Shown here: piece by piece, positions 27,063-35,563 of the stretch
How the letters are laid out: each line of letters starts with the position of its first letter
Numbering within the stretch: the first letter of the stretch is position 1
From: Spirochaetales bacterium
GTDB taxonomy: Bacteria > Spirochaetota > Leptospiria > Leptospirales > Leptonemataceae
DNA: 64,000 bases
Reading direction: 5' to 3'
NCBI GenBank assembly: GCA_024233935.1
Contig: JACKOY010000001.1
Coordinates: 124,001-188,000, forward strand
Notes under the pieces: model-generated
What the model saw: the letters and a program-made list of their open reading frames with translations, nothing else
Told to the model about the DNA's origin: nothing
Databases searched by the model: none
Program-made: the position numbers and the translations under genes

Positions 27063-27917
27063 GTGTCAGCCGAAGCCAGGGCCGCCCTGTTCGCGCTCTT
27101 CCCGGACTGTAAGATCGTTTCCGTAAGGCTGCATTCGCGGAGTTTGTTCGCGCTTTACGATGTCCGCCTCTCCGGTCCCGGACCCGATCGCCTGGCGTTG
27201 AAAATGGTCGCGAATATGGCCATGGCAAACGCCGAGGCCCGGGGCCTGGAGGCTCTGAAGGCGGCCGGGGTTTCGGCGCCGGGAGTCTACAGTGTTTGTC
27301 ACAAACCCGCCGCCATTGCCATGGAATTTGTCAATTCGGGCGGCCGCTTCGATCCGGCTTTGTTGGTTCAAGACCTTACGCGGTTGTATCAGACCCCCGG
27401 ACCGCATTTCGGATGGAACGAGCACAATTTCATAGGCACCCTTGCCCAACCGAATCACAAGCACGATCGCTTTCATGAGTTCTGGTGGAAGGACCGCCTG
27501 GCTCCGCAATACAACCAGGCGCGCCGGGCCGGGCTTCTGAGTACTGAAATGGAAAAGGATCTGCGTCTGTCCCTGGAGCGTTTTTGCGCTCGCTTTGAGC
27601 CCGACCGGGTTGGTCCCAGGCTGGTGCATGGCGACCTGTGGTCGGGGAACTTGCTTCCGGGCCCCGGGGGGCGACCGTACCTCATAGATCCGAGCGTCGC
27701 TTATTCGAATCCGGACCAGGACCTTGCGATGCTGGCCCTCTTTGGTTCGAGCCTTTCGGCGGCCGCCGCCGAACAGATTGCCGGCAGCTACGGGCAGCCC
27801 GGTCTTTCGGAACGTATCGCGTTCTTCCAGATATACCCGCTGCTCGTGCATGTGAATATTTTCGGCTCGGGCTACGTGGGCCAGCTCCGGGCGGCCGTTC
27901 AATCCACGCTCCGATAA
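27063..27917 (+). CDS. Fructosamine kinase/aminoglycoside phosphotransferase family protein
   Basis: A 284-aa kinase-fold protein starting at the GTG that directly follows the EgtB stop. Motifs are 'LALKMVA' (ATP-binding Lys), 'FGWNEHNFIGTLAQPN', typical of fructosamine-3-kinase-like proteins, the catalytic loop 'LVHGDLWSGNLL' and the metal site 'LIDPSVAYSNPDQDLAML'. Members repair glycated amines or phosphorylate small molecules. The tight coupling to egtB suggests linked expression, but a chemical link to ergothioneine is only inference. The length matches the family. Confidence 0.88.
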   Translation: MSAEARAALFALFPDCKIVSVRLHSRSLFALYDVRLSGPGPDRLALKMVANMAMANAEARGLEALKAAGVSAPGVYSVCHKPAAIAMEFVNSGGRFDPALLVQDLTRLYQTPGPHFGWNEHNFIGTLAQPNHKHDRFHEFWWKDRLAPQYNQARRAGLLSTEMEKDLRLSLERFCARFEPDRVGPRLVHGDLWSGNLLPGPGGRPYLIDPSVAYSNPDQDLAMLALFGSSLSAAAAEQIAGSYGQPGLSERIAFFQIYPLLVHVNIFGSGYVGQLRAAVQSTLR

Positions 27918-27950
27918 GACGTCGGGACACAATGCAGCCACACCCTGGCC

Positions 27951-29423
27951 GTGGATTCTCTTGACAGCGCCTGGGATTCAGGTAACAACTCCAGAGCTAT
28001 GGACGGCGACACAACCGATGCCAACGAACCAACTGCCGAATCAATAGCAGTCGAAAAGGATCAACCGGTCTCTTCCGGCGAAAGCGTAAGCGACCGAGAG
28101 CGCATGGGCCTGCTCGACCTGCCTTCTTTTAAGAAGGAAATCGTAGACGGCAATCGTGGGAAGCCAATCGTTCTGATTCGTTTCGAAAACCTGCGGGGCA
28201 TGGATCTCGTAGATTTCCTGACGTATCTGCGCAATCATATCAATTCCCAGCTGGACCTGGTCGACATCGAGTACTGTTTTCACTACATCGAAGAGTCGCG
28301 CTGTCTTTTGATGGGGATCTCTCCGATTGGTCGTTGGGATGGAAATCGCTTCCCGAACATTGACAACGCCATCGGACGTCTGCACGAGGAGTCGCAGCGC
28401 AAGCGATACTGCCGGTTTGACTTCGGCGTTGGGCGGACCCAGGCCAACTACATCTCCAGCGTCGATGAGATCTTCTTCGTGCTCGATGATTCCTCGCGCA
28501 AGAATTTGCGCGACAACCTCATTCGCTGGAGCTGGACCTTCTTCAATCGGGCCAATTCGTATTTTTCGGGAGATGCGAGCGAGGCCGTCATTCAGCCGAC
28601 TCTATTCTATGACCGTAACGCAGAGACATTCTCAGTAAAGGGCGGCGAGGTTTTCGTAGGCGGCACGATTTATCAGGGATACTACGACCTCATAAACGAT
28701 ATACCGGAAGGAGAAGACCTCGAACGGATTGAGCTTTTGATTCTCGAAAAACTGATCATTGCCTGCGAGCGCACGCCCGGGGTTCTGAAGTTCAACATTT
28801 CGCCACAGACGATGCTGGACACGTTTGCAAATACGGAACGCGTGAATCGCCTGAATCGTCTGCTGCACGCCCGGGGCCTGACACCTTCCAATGTCCGCTT
28901 CGAGCTGGTGGAAAAGCCCTACGACGAGGAAAAGGTGAAGCTAAAGGAAGTTTGTGCGCGTTTCTTTGAGCACGGGATCACTTTCGCGGCCGATGACTTT
29001 GGAGTTAAGAGCCAGAGTCATCAGGTTATTCTCGACCTGGGCCTGATGATCAAGGAGTTCAAACTCGATCCGATTAGCTTCAAGTTCAAGCCCGACGAAG
29101 ATCGAACAAAGTTTCTGGATAACCTGGCCTTCATCGCCTACTGCAAGCGTCTGGCCGACAACCGGGAAGCGTACATCACGGCCGAAGCCGTCGAAGATTA
29201 CGACACTCTCAGTTTTCTGCTTGAGCATCAGATCAATCAATACCAGGCGAATATCTTTTGCCAGAAAATGCCGGTTGTGCAGTACCGCGAAGAGTATGAG
29301 CAGATGAGCGCTCTGCCGGCCCCGATCGTTTTTCAGATTCTCACGGACCCGACCCTGCTGCAGTTGCAGCGCAAGCGCGGGAACATTTTCCACACGGCTC
29401 GCGAGGCCGGCCTTTTCTCGTAG
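27951..29423 (+). CDS. EAL-like (degenerate) c-di-GMP domain protein
   Basis: Cytosolic protein of 490 aa from GTG 27951; ATG 27999 is an alternative that drops 16 poorly conserved residues. An acidic N-terminus and an unrecognised alpha/beta domain (about 60-220) precede an EAL-type fold (about 225-460). Retained EAL landmarks are 'LKFNISPQ', the Glu in 'RFELVEK', 'ADDFG' (DDFG 348-351), the Lys in 'EFKLD' and the Glu in 'ITAEAVED'. The defining ExL motif at the first strand is not seen (the equivalent region reads 'GEVFVGGTIY'). It may bind c-di-GMP rather than cleave it, or act on another substrate. It stands alone before the carD promoter region. Confidence 0.75.
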   Translation: MDSLDSAWDSGNNSRAMDGDTTDANEPTAESIAVEKDQPVSSGESVSDRERMGLLDLPSFKKEIVDGNRGKPIVLIRFENLRGMDLVDFLTYLRNHINSQLDLVDIEYCFHYIEESRCLLMGISPIGRWDGNRFPNIDNAIGRLHEESQRKRYCRFDFGVGRTQANYISSVDEIFFVLDDSSRKNLRDNLIRWSWTFFNRANSYFSGDASEAVIQPTLFYDRNAETFSVKGGEVFVGGTIYQGYYDLINDIPEGEDLERIELLILEKLIIACERTPGVLKFNISPQTMLDTFANTERVNRLNRLLHARGLTPSNVRFELVEKPYDEEKVKLKEVCARFFEHGITFAADDFGVKSQSHQVILDLGLMIKEFKLDPISFKFKPDEDRTKFLDNLAFIAYCKRLADNREAYITAEAVEDYDTLSFLLEHQINQYQANIFCQKMPVVQYREEYEQMSALPAPIVFQILTDPTLLQLQRKRGNIFHTAREAGLFS

Positions 29424-29485
29424 CCATATCTGACCGGACTGGAGCCGGGAAGTCTGTGCCCCGGAGGCGGCCCGCGTCCGTTCCC

Positions 29486-29544
29486 GGCCCGGGCATGTAT
29501 TCAGAAAGTGATGCGACCTGTCACAAAATGTCGCATGCCCGGCC
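29486..29544. promoter_or_regulatory. Nested inverted repeats upstream of carD
   Basis: Two nested dyads lie in this gap. The outer arms are GGCCCGGGCATG (29486-29497) and CATGCCCGGCC (29534-29544), matching but for one bulged C. The inner arms are ATGCGAC (29511-29517) and GTCGCAT (29530-29536). No U-run follows, so a simple rho-independent terminator for the upstream EAL gene is not certain. It could equally be an RNA structure or operator ahead of carD. Confidence 0.45.
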
Positions 29545-29590
29545 CCTTTCAAAAAATCCTTGACAGATGTAAAGCACCTCTGCCCCGTTG

Positions 29591-29604
29591 TGATAGAGCT
29601 ATCA
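29591..29604. promoter_or_regulatory. Palindrome TGATAG-AG-CTATCA just upstream of carD
   Basis: A perfect 6-bp dyad with a 2-bp centre ends 10 bases before the carD ATG. A TTGACA (29560-29565) that would suit a -35 box lies upstream, but no good -10 appears at 16-18 bp spacing. The palindrome may be an operator or the start region of the transcript. Function is inferred only. Confidence 0.4.
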
Positions 29605-29614
29605 TGGACCAAGT

Positions 29615-30271
29615 ATGCCAGCAGTAAAAAAGAAAAAGGCAAAAACAACCAAGAAGAAGAGCAGCACCAAAAAGAAGACAGCCTCTAAGAAGAAGGAGAG
29701 TAAAAAGAAGGCGACCCGGAAGAAGGTCGCACGCCAGACCGGCGCCCGTCAAAAAAAGACGCGGTCGCGGTCTCAGTCGGGAGCCGGCGCTCCTGATTTC
29801 TCTGTCGGTGATTACGTCGTGTATCCGATGCACGGAGTCGGCGAGATAACGGCGATTCAGAAGCAGGTTATTCTTGGGAAGCGCAAAGAGTGCTATGTGC
29901 TGGAGATACCCAGCAATAAAATGAAGGTAATGATCCCCGTGGAGAATTCCCGGGAGATTGGCATTCGCTCCATTATTAAGAAACGGGACGTCAAGAAGGT
30001 CCTGGACCTGCTTCAAAAGGATGAAGTTGATACGGAAGAGGACTGGAAGATCCGGTATCAGAACAACATGAACAAGATCAAGTCGGGCGACATATATGCG
30101 GTTGCAGAGGTTTGTCGAAATCTGTATAAGCGCGCGCGTGACAAGGAACTGTCTCTGATGGAGCGGCGGCTTTATGAGTCCGCCTACAACCTGATATCAA
30201 ACGAGGTCGCCCTGACTCGAGGTGTTTCTGTAGAAGAGGCCAGTAATCTGATTTCTGAGGTGCTTTCCTGA
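29615..30271 (+). CDS. carD: CarD/CdnL family transcription regulator with Lys-rich N-terminal tail
   Basis: RNA-polymerase-binding regulator of 218 aa that would stabilise open promoter complexes. The first 65 or so residues are almost all Lys, Thr, Ser and Ala, a histone-H1-like basic tail expected to bind DNA. The CarD Tudor-like domain follows with 'VGDYVVYPMHGVGEI' and the C-terminal helical domain with 'LYKRARDKELSLMERRLYESA'. Typical CarD/CdnL proteins are about 160 aa; the extra length is the tail. The PIN-TRAM gene follows 101 bases downstream, an arrangement that also puts carD near yacL-like genes in other bacteria. Confidence 0.92.
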   Translation: MPAVKKKKAKTTKKKSSTKKKTASKKKESKKKATRKKVARQTGARQKKTRSRSQSGAGAPDFSVGDYVVYPMHGVGEITAIQKQVILGKRKECYVLEIPSNKMKVMIPVENSREIGIRSIIKKRDVKKVLDLLQKDEVDTEEDWKIRYQNNMNKIKSGDIYAVAEVCRNLYKRARDKELSLMERRLYESAYNLISNEVALTRGVSVEEASNLISEVLS

Positions 30272-30372
30272 TTCGTTTCGCTCCTGTTCTTCGGCGAACG
30301 AATCGTTGCCTGCTCGCTACTGCTGAACTATGAATGTCCCTGGCTCCAGTTTTGTTACGAGGAATTTGGGCT

Positions 30373-31548
30373 ATGAGGATCATATACAGACCTTTAGCGC
30401 TCCTTTTGCTCGGCGCCGGCATTTTTGCCGGGGCCCTGGGAACAGGAGCTGATATTTCCACAGCCGGTATTGTTACCGGGCTGACCCTGCTTGCAGGCGC
30501 TTTGCTCGTCTATCTCGACGTGCTGTTCAAGACTCTCAACGGGGAGTACTTGTTTTCAATTGCGAGCGGTTTGTTTTTCGGGCTTGTGGCTGGCTATTTT
30601 GTGTCCGCTCTCGCAACCGCCCTCGGATTGGCATTCCCCGGATCCGAATACGTGTGGCGGCTTTTTCCGTTGCTCGCTTTCGGCTATGTAGGGGCGCAAT
30701 TTGCTCATCACCCGGGTCTGCGCATATTTGGCGGCATCGCGGGCAAACCGGCCGATCAGCCGATCGGCGGGCGGGCCAAGATTCTGGACACTTCCGTCAT
30801 CATTGACGGGCGTATTCTGGATATCGCCGAGACACGCTTTATCGAAGGGCCGCTGGTCATCCCGAACTTCGTGCTTCGCGAGATTCAACTGATCAGCGAT
30901 TCTCCGGATCCGATCAAGCGCAATCGCGGCCGGCGTGGTCTGGACATGTTGAACAAGCTTCAGCAGCGTTCCGACATTGATGTCAAGATCAGCTATCTTG
31001 ATTACACCGAGACGCGCGAGGTGGATGCGAAACTCATCAAGGCTGCGCTGGAGCTCGGGGCCAAGCTGATCACAAATGACTTCAACCTGAACAAGGTGGC
31101 GGAGCTTCAGGGCGTTGAGGTTTTGAACCTCAACAGTCTGACTAACGCGCTCAAGCCGGTCGTGCTCCCGGGAGAAGATATCCTGATCGACATCATCAAA
31201 GAAGGCAAAGATGAAAATCAGGGCATCGGATATCTGGAAGATGGCACCATGGTGGTTGTCGAAAACGGCGGCTCCCTGGTCGGGAAGAACGTGCGTGTAA
31301 ACGTGACTTCGATCATTCAGACCGCGGCGGGCAAGATGGTCTTTACCCGTGCCACCGGTGGTGGCGGCAGTTCCGACGATGACGGCCGTGACGATGGGCG
31401 CGAAGATGGGCGTGATCGTAATGAGGGTCGCCGACGTGGCCGCCGCAATCGCGGTGGGGGTGGCGGCGGAGACCGTGACCGCGGTTCCGATGACAAACCC
31501 CAGGAAGGCGGCGACCGAGAAGCGATCGGCGGACGACGTCGACGCTGA
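30373..31548 (+). CDS. PIN-TRAM domain membrane protein (YacL-like) with Gly/Arg/Asp-rich tail
   Basis: A 391-aa protein. I chose ATG 30373 because GAGGA (30359-30363) lies nine bases upstream; an earlier frame start at 30334 lacks a ribosome site. Four TM helices occupy about residues 5-115. A PIN nuclease domain follows ('ILDTSVIIDGRI' with the first acidic residue, 'FVLREIQ', 'LITNDFNLNKVA'), then a TRAM domain ('GQGIGYLEDGTMVVVENG'-like, near 285-335). The last 50 residues are low-complexity G/R/D. Bacillus YacL has the same TM-PIN-TRAM order. A membrane-anchored RNase role is inferred. It converges with thiD three bases away. Confidence 0.9.
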   Translation: MRIIYRPLALLLLGAGIFAGALGTGADISTAGIVTGLTLLAGALLVYLDVLFKTLNGEYLFSIASGLFFGLVAGYFVSALATALGLAFPGSEYVWRLFPLLAFGYVGAQFAHHPGLRIFGGIAGKPADQPIGGRAKILDTSVIIDGRILDIAETRFIEGPLVIPNFVLREIQLISDSPDPIKRNRGRRGLDMLNKLQQRSDIDVKISYLDYTETREVDAKLIKAALELGAKLITNDFNLNKVAELQGVEVLNLNSLTNALKPVVLPGEDILIDIIKEGKDENQGIGYLEDGTMVVVENGGSLVGKNVRVNVTSIIQTAAGKMVFTRATGGGGSSDDDGRDDGREDGRDRNEGRRRGRRNRGGGGGGDRDRGSDDKPQEGGDREAIGGRRRR

Positions 31549-31551
31549 AAA

Positions 31552-32364
31552 TCAGGGTAGGGGCTGTTCGGCCGGTGAGTGGTTGAGCGGCCCGTGACCC
31601 GACCCGATCGCGGGGGCGCTCTCAAGGGCCCTTTGTAGATAATCTCTGGCCCGGGAGACGGACCGGGCCAGAGACTCCCCCTTCGCAAGTCCCGCCGTTA
31701 TGGCAGCACTCAGTGTGCATCCGGTCCCGTGGGTATTGCTCGTACGAATGCGCGGTCGCACGATGAACTGGCTCTCTGAGCCGTTCACCAGGACGTCGAT
31801 CATTTCCGCGCCTGTGGTTTTGTGACCCCCTTTCAGGAGCACGGCGGCGCCGTGACGTTTTTGGATCTCGCAGGCTGCCTCTTTCATATCAGCCGGTTCG
31901 GGGGAGATGGCCCGGCCCAATATTACTTCCGCTTCGGGTAGATTGGGCGTAATCAGAGTGGCTCTGCCAAGAAAATCTATGAGCGCCCTTTCGCCGGCCG
32001 CCTCCAGAAGCCGATCCCCGCTTGTGGCCACCATGACCGGGTCAACCACCAGCGGGATATTTCCGCCATGCTCGCCCCACTCCAATGCTACACTCTGAAT
32101 AATTTCGGCCGAGTACAGCATGCCGGTCTTGGCAGCCGCGACGGGAAAATCCAGCAGCACGTCGCGAATCTGGGCCCGGACAATATCCGGCGCGAGGCCC
32201 TGAACGGCGCTCACACCGCGCGTGTTCTGGCAGGTCACCGCGGTAATCGCTGTGGTGCCGAAGCACCCCAGAAACTGAAAAGTCTTCAGGTCCGCCTGAA
32301 TGCCCGCGCCGCCTCCGCTGTCGCTGCCGGCAATTGTAAGGGCGACCGGTGATGTGGACTGCAT
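31552..32364 (-). CDS. thiD: Hydroxymethylpyrimidine/phosphomethylpyrimidine kinase
   Basis: Thiamine-pathway kinase, 270 aa, that phosphorylates HMP and HMP-P. The N-terminus 'ALTIAGSDSGGGAGIQADLK' is diagnostic of ThiD. 'AAKTGMLYS', 'VDPVMVATSG' and 'NTHGTGCTLSAAITAGLA' (anion hole and catalytic Asp/Cys loop of the ribokinase fold) follow in order. The ATG at 32364 puts the motif nine residues in; the frame continues upstream to 32448 but those residues are unconserved and would run into murA. No other thiamine gene or riboswitch is visible nearby, so it may serve salvage. Confidence 0.94.
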   Translation of the reverse strand: MQSTSPVALTIAGSDSGGGAGIQADLKTFQFLGCFGTTAITAVTCQNTRGVSAVQGLAPDIVRAQIRDVLLDFPVAAAKTGMLYSAEIIQSVALEWGEHGGNIPLVVDPVMVATSGDRLLEAAGERALIDFLGRATLITPNLPEAEVILGRAISPEPADMKEAACEIQKRHGAAVLLKGGHKTTGAEMIDVLVNGSESQFIVRPRIRTSNTHGTGCTLSAAITAGLAKGESLARSVSRARDYLQRALESAPAIGSGHGPLNHSPAEQPLP

Positions 32365-32441
32365 GAAGCAAGCCAGTCGCTTTAAGTCCGGTCCGGTCAA
32401 TCTAAAGACACTTTTGGGTAGACGACCGACCTTGCGTAGCG

Positions 32442-33761
32442 GTGCCATACCGCATGCGTGCTCCGGAAGGCAGAGTATTTCGTGTGCGGGGAGGGAATCC
32501 CCTGTCCGGTCGAATTCGACCCCAGGGAAACAAGAATGAAGCCCTGCCCTTGCTCGCGGCCTGCTTACTCACGGACGAGGAAATGATTCTGAGCAACGTT
32601 CCTCCGATCGAAGACGTGCTCATGATGCAGGAGATTCTTCGTAGCGTGCGTGCTCGCGTCGAGCCAGTAAGCGCCTCCGATCCGTCGCGGCTGCGCATCG
32701 TCTCAGGCGGACAACTGGAATCGGAACTGAACCCGGAGCTCAGCTCGCAGCTGCGCGGATCGGTTACCCTTGCAGGTCCTCTGCTTGCGCGCAACGGACA
32801 CGTATTTCTGCCCCGTCCCGGTGGCGATCGCATTGGACGCAGGAGACTCGACACGCATATTCTTGCTTTGCAGGCCCTCGGGGCCACCGTGAAAGTTTTT
32901 CCAGACGGCTTCGAGTTGAAGTGCGATCAATTGCGCGGCACCGACCTGTTGCTTGACGAGGCCTCGGTCACGGCGACCGAGAACGCAGTCTGTGCTGCGA
33001 GTCTGGCCGATGGCGAGACCGTGATTCGCAACGCCGCCTCGGAGCCGCACGTTCAGGGATTGTGCCGCATGCTCAAAGCCATGGGCGCCCGCATCGAAGG
33101 CATCGGGTCTAACGTTCTTCGTATTCAGGGCGTGGAAAAGTTGAAGGGGGCGCCCCATCGCATCGGTCCTGATTATCTGGAAGTGGGCAGCTTCATCTCG
33201 CTTGCGGCTGTGACGGGTGGCGAACTCTTTATTGAAGATGCCGATCTGGAAAACCTGCGCATGATTCGTCTTGTTTTTTCACGGCTGGGCATCGAAACCC
33301 GCGTCGAGAACGATGGCCTGCTTGTCCCGGGCGACCAGACGATGGAGATTGTAACCGACATAGGAGGGGACGTTCCGCGTATTGATGATGCGCCCTGGCC
33401 CGGTTTCCCGGCCGACATGACTTCCGTTGCTCTTGTGACGGCAACCCAATGCAAGGGCACCGTGCTGATTCATGAAAAGATGTTTGAGTCCCGGTTGTTC
33501 TTTACGGACCGGTTGATTTCCATGGGCGCCCGGATTGTTCTCTGCGACCCTCATCGCGCGATTGTGATTGGTCCGACGCCATTGTTTGGCTCGGTCGTTT
33601 CGAGTCCTGACATTCGGGCCGGTATGGCCATGTTGATTGCGGCCCTTTGCGCTCAGGGCGAATCAGTGATTCAGAATATCAACCAGATCGATCGCGGTTT
33701 TGCATCGATCGATGAACGCCTGCGTGATCTGGGCGCAGACATTGAACGGGCGGCTGGTTAA
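32442..33761 (+). CDS. murA: UDP-N-acetylglucosamine 1-carboxyvinyltransferase, Asp-type active site
   Basis: First committed enzyme of peptidoglycan synthesis, 439 aa from GTG 32442 (ATG 32454 is an equally good start). The catalytic Lys-Asn pair is in 'QGNKNEALP', the mobile loop reads 'LPRPGGDRIGRRRLDTH', and the general-base Asp is in 'PGFPADMTSV'. The loop residue equivalent to E. coli Cys115 is Asp129. That change is known from Mycobacterium, Chlamydia and Borrelia and gives intrinsic fosfomycin resistance. The enzyme is somewhat longer than the usual 418-420 aa. It diverges from thiD and overlaps the next, convergent gene by four bases. Confidence 0.93.
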   Translation: MPYRMRAPEGRVFRVRGGNPLSGRIRPQGNKNEALPLLAACLLTDEEMILSNVPPIEDVLMMQEILRSVRARVEPVSASDPSRLRIVSGGQLESELNPELSSQLRGSVTLAGPLLARNGHVFLPRPGGDRIGRRRLDTHILALQALGATVKVFPDGFELKCDQLRGTDLLLDEASVTATENAVCAASLADGETVIRNAASEPHVQGLCRMLKAMGARIEGIGSNVLRIQGVEKLKGAPHRIGPDYLEVGSFISLAAVTGGELFIEDADLENLRMIRLVFSRLGIETRVENDGLLVPGDQTMEIVTDIGGDVPRIDDAPWPGFPADMTSVALVTATQCKGTVLIHEKMFESRLFFTDRLISMGARIVLCDPHRAIVIGPTPLFGSVVSSPDIRAGMAMLIAALCAQGESVIQNINQIDRGFASIDERLRDLGADIERAAG

Positions 33762-34117
33762 TGCGTTTCTTGAATCAATTCTCCCGCAGCTTCTGCAGGT
33801 TTCGCATACCGGGCCAGCAATTGGGCGATCTCGTGCCGATCCACCAGTCGTTCTGAGAGGCTCGCCCTGCTTTGTGGCGGCGCGCCTGCAGCGTGGATGG
33901 AAAGCTTCTGGCGGCCAGAACGGGCGATCCGGGTCGCCTTTTCCAGAAAGCGTAGCTCAACCGGGCTCAGTGTCCGTTTGCCGACCAGGCTGATGAGCAA
34001 CGGCTTGCCGCTGCTCCGTATGTGATCAAGGGTGCGCCGCTGCTCGTCGGCGCTATCGAACGGCGCCAGCCGACCCATGGTCACTTCGATCCTGTTTGTA
34101 TCTTCCCAGACGTACAT
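33758..34117 (-). CDS. Small hypothetical protein, possibly STAS-like
   Basis: A protein of about 119 aa from ATG 34117; a TTG at 34138 extends it by seven residues. The alternation of strands and helices ('PLLISLVGKRTLSPVELRFLEKATRIA', then 'KLSIHAAG') recalls STAS/anti-anti-sigma domains, which have a central strand followed by a helix and a 'l-x-i-x-g' strand. The phosphorylatable 'D-S' motif is not obvious, so the match is weak. It converges with murA with a four-base overlap. No partner kinase or sigma regulator lies beside it. Confidence 0.55.
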   Translation of the reverse strand: MYVWEDTNRIEVTMGRLAPFDSADEQRRTLDHIRSSGKPLLISLVGKRTLSPVELRFLEKATRIARSGRQKLSIHAAGAPPQSRASLSERLVDRHEIAQLLARYAKPAEAAGELIQETH

Positions 34118-34214
34118 CGATCTCTTCGAAGTACCCAACGGAATTTGCGGGTCCCGCCTTTAGCGCCCCGCTGCATTTTTGATCACCCCGACAGTTACTC
34201 AGCCGGGCCCAGCG

Positions 34215-35192
34215 TCACTGCCGCGCGGCTGCCGGCGCGTATGCCTCCAGCTTGTCGAAGGATTGCGTCCAGCCCTGGGTCATGCCGGCGCGCATGTCCA
34301 CGAAGGCCTGTCGCTCGGCAACCGAGACGTTGCCACTCGGTTGCCAGGTGACCGTGACACGCGTCCAGGGTTCGCCGGCAGGACCGGGGGCCTCCGGAGC
34401 CAGCAGGACCCGCGTATGCATTTGCTCCGGCCAGACCGGAACATTCGGATGCCTGGAAAGATTGCCCTCTTCGTCGCAAAAAACCTGCGTATATTCAAGG
34501 AGTTCAGGGCGCTCGATCTTCAGGTAATGCATCTTTCCGTACATCGCAAGGCCCGAACCATAGGTCATCTTGAAGAACGTGGTCTTGCCCTCCGCAATCT
34601 CCTGCTGAATAAACTCCATGCGCGTATCGACCGGACCGAGCCACTGCGAAAAATGCCGGGGATCGACCCACATGTCAAAGAGCGTTTCGATGGGAGCAGG
34701 GAAGCTCCGGCTGATTACAAAGATATCCGCATTCGTTCTTTTCTTTGCCAGGTATTCGGCCAGTCGATCCCAGGTTGAGTGTCCGCCGGCTTCTTTGATA
34801 AACTTTGCGGACCGTTTCGCTTCTTCCGGAGAAGTGAAGGCCATTGTCATTTCCATCCGGGTCTGCTCTCCCAGGTCTTCAAAAACTACAGTTACGCGGA
34901 AAAGTGGCGGTCGGTCATCGTGGCCCCCGTGATCGTAGACGAGGCGTCGGAACTCTTCGACCTCGTGATAGATTGTTCGGTTGGGATAGTCGGTGCCATC
35001 CGGCCCGTGCATCGTGTAATGCCAGTGGCCTCCTACTCTGAAGTCCTTGCTGTGCGTGGTGAGGGTAAAGCCGCGGGGACCCCACCATTGCGCCACCTGC
35101 TCCGGATCGGTCCAGGCACGCCAGACCGCCTCGACTGGAGCATCCAGGAGCCGGGTGAGTCTCAATTCATTGGGTTTTGCGCTTGCGGACAT
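34215..35192 (-). CDS. Tandem SRPBCC (AHSA1-like) domain protein
   Basis: A 325-aa protein made of two copies of the AHSA1/START-like fold. Copy one spans about 8-155, starting 'LRLTRLLDAPVEAVWRAWTD' with 'QWWGPRGFTLTT'. Copy two spans about 160-320, starting 'VISRSFPAPIETLFDMWVD' with 'QWLGPVDTRM' and ending 'GMTQGWTQSFDKLEAY'. Single-domain relatives are about 150 aa, so this is a fusion of two paralogues that often sit side by side. The ArsR-type repressor gene precedes it with a 26-base overlap, the standard pairing for this family. Ligand unknown. Confidence 0.9.
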   Translation of the reverse strand: MSASAKPNELRLTRLLDAPVEAVWRAWTDPEQVAQWWGPRGFTLTTHSKDFRVGGHWHYTMHGPDGTDYPNRTIYHEVEEFRRLVYDHGGHDDRPPLFRVTVVFEDLGEQTRMEMTMAFTSPEEAKRSAKFIKEAGGHSTWDRLAEYLAKKRTNADIFVISRSFPAPIETLFDMWVDPRHFSQWLGPVDTRMEFIQQEIAEGKTTFFKMTYGSGLAMYGKMHYLKIERPELLEYTQVFCDEEGNLSRHPNVPVWPEQMHTRVLLAPEAPGPAGEPWTRVTVTWQPSGNVSVAERQAFVDMRAGMTQGWTQSFDKLEAYAPAAARQ

Positions 35193-35550
35193 TTTTTCTT
35201 CTACCTGCTTTTGGTCTGGTCTTCTTTGGGGCTACGGTCTTTAGATATTCTTCCAAACGATCAAAACTCTCTTCCCAATACTTCCGGTACTCTTCCATCC
35301 AGTCGGCCACATCGACGAAGGCCTCCGGGTTGAGCTCGCATCGCCGGTATTGTGCATCGACCGACTTGGTCACAAACCCTGCCTTCTCGAGCACCTTGAT
35401 ATGTTTTGTTACGGCCGGGAGGCTCATTTTATTCAGGAACGGCCTGGCCAGATCGGATACATGGGCCTCACCCCGGGCTAGCCGGGCCAGCATAGCCCTG
35501 CGGGTCGGGTCGGCAAGCGCCGCGAAGGTCTGGCTGAGAGTATCTGACAT
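35167..35550 (-). CDS. ArsR-family HTH transcriptional repressor
   Basis: A 127-aa winged-helix regulator: 'FAALADPTRRAMLARLARGEAHVSDLA' is the family N-terminus, 'SLPAVTKHIKVLEKAGFVTKS' the recognition helix, and a basic tail follows. The metal-binding ELCVCDL box of ArsR/SmtB is absent, so it belongs to the non-metal SdpR-like group that controls AHSA1-type genes. It is co-transcribed with the downstream SRPBCC gene. A perfect operator-like dyad lies 13 bases upstream of its ATG, so it likely represses its own operon. Confidence 0.92.
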   Translation of the reverse strand: MSDTLSQTFAALADPTRRAMLARLARGEAHVSDLARPFLNKMSLPAVTKHIKVLEKAGFVTKSVDAQYRRCELNPEAFVDVADWMEEYRKYWEESFDRLEEYLKTVAPKKTRPKAGRRKNVRKRKTQ

Positions 35551-35563
35551 GAATCAACGAGAT

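Noticed and set aside
29560..29588. A sigma70 promoter for carD built on TTGACA
   Set aside because: No acceptable -10 hexamer occurs 16-18 bases downstream, so I list only the dyads.
32365..32448. N-terminal extension of ThiD
   Set aside because: The 28 extra residues are not part of the ThiD fold and would overlap the murA start.
33700..33993. Plus-strand open frame after murA
   Set aside because: It overlaps murA in another frame and has no ribosome site or recognisable protein; the minus-strand frame is better.
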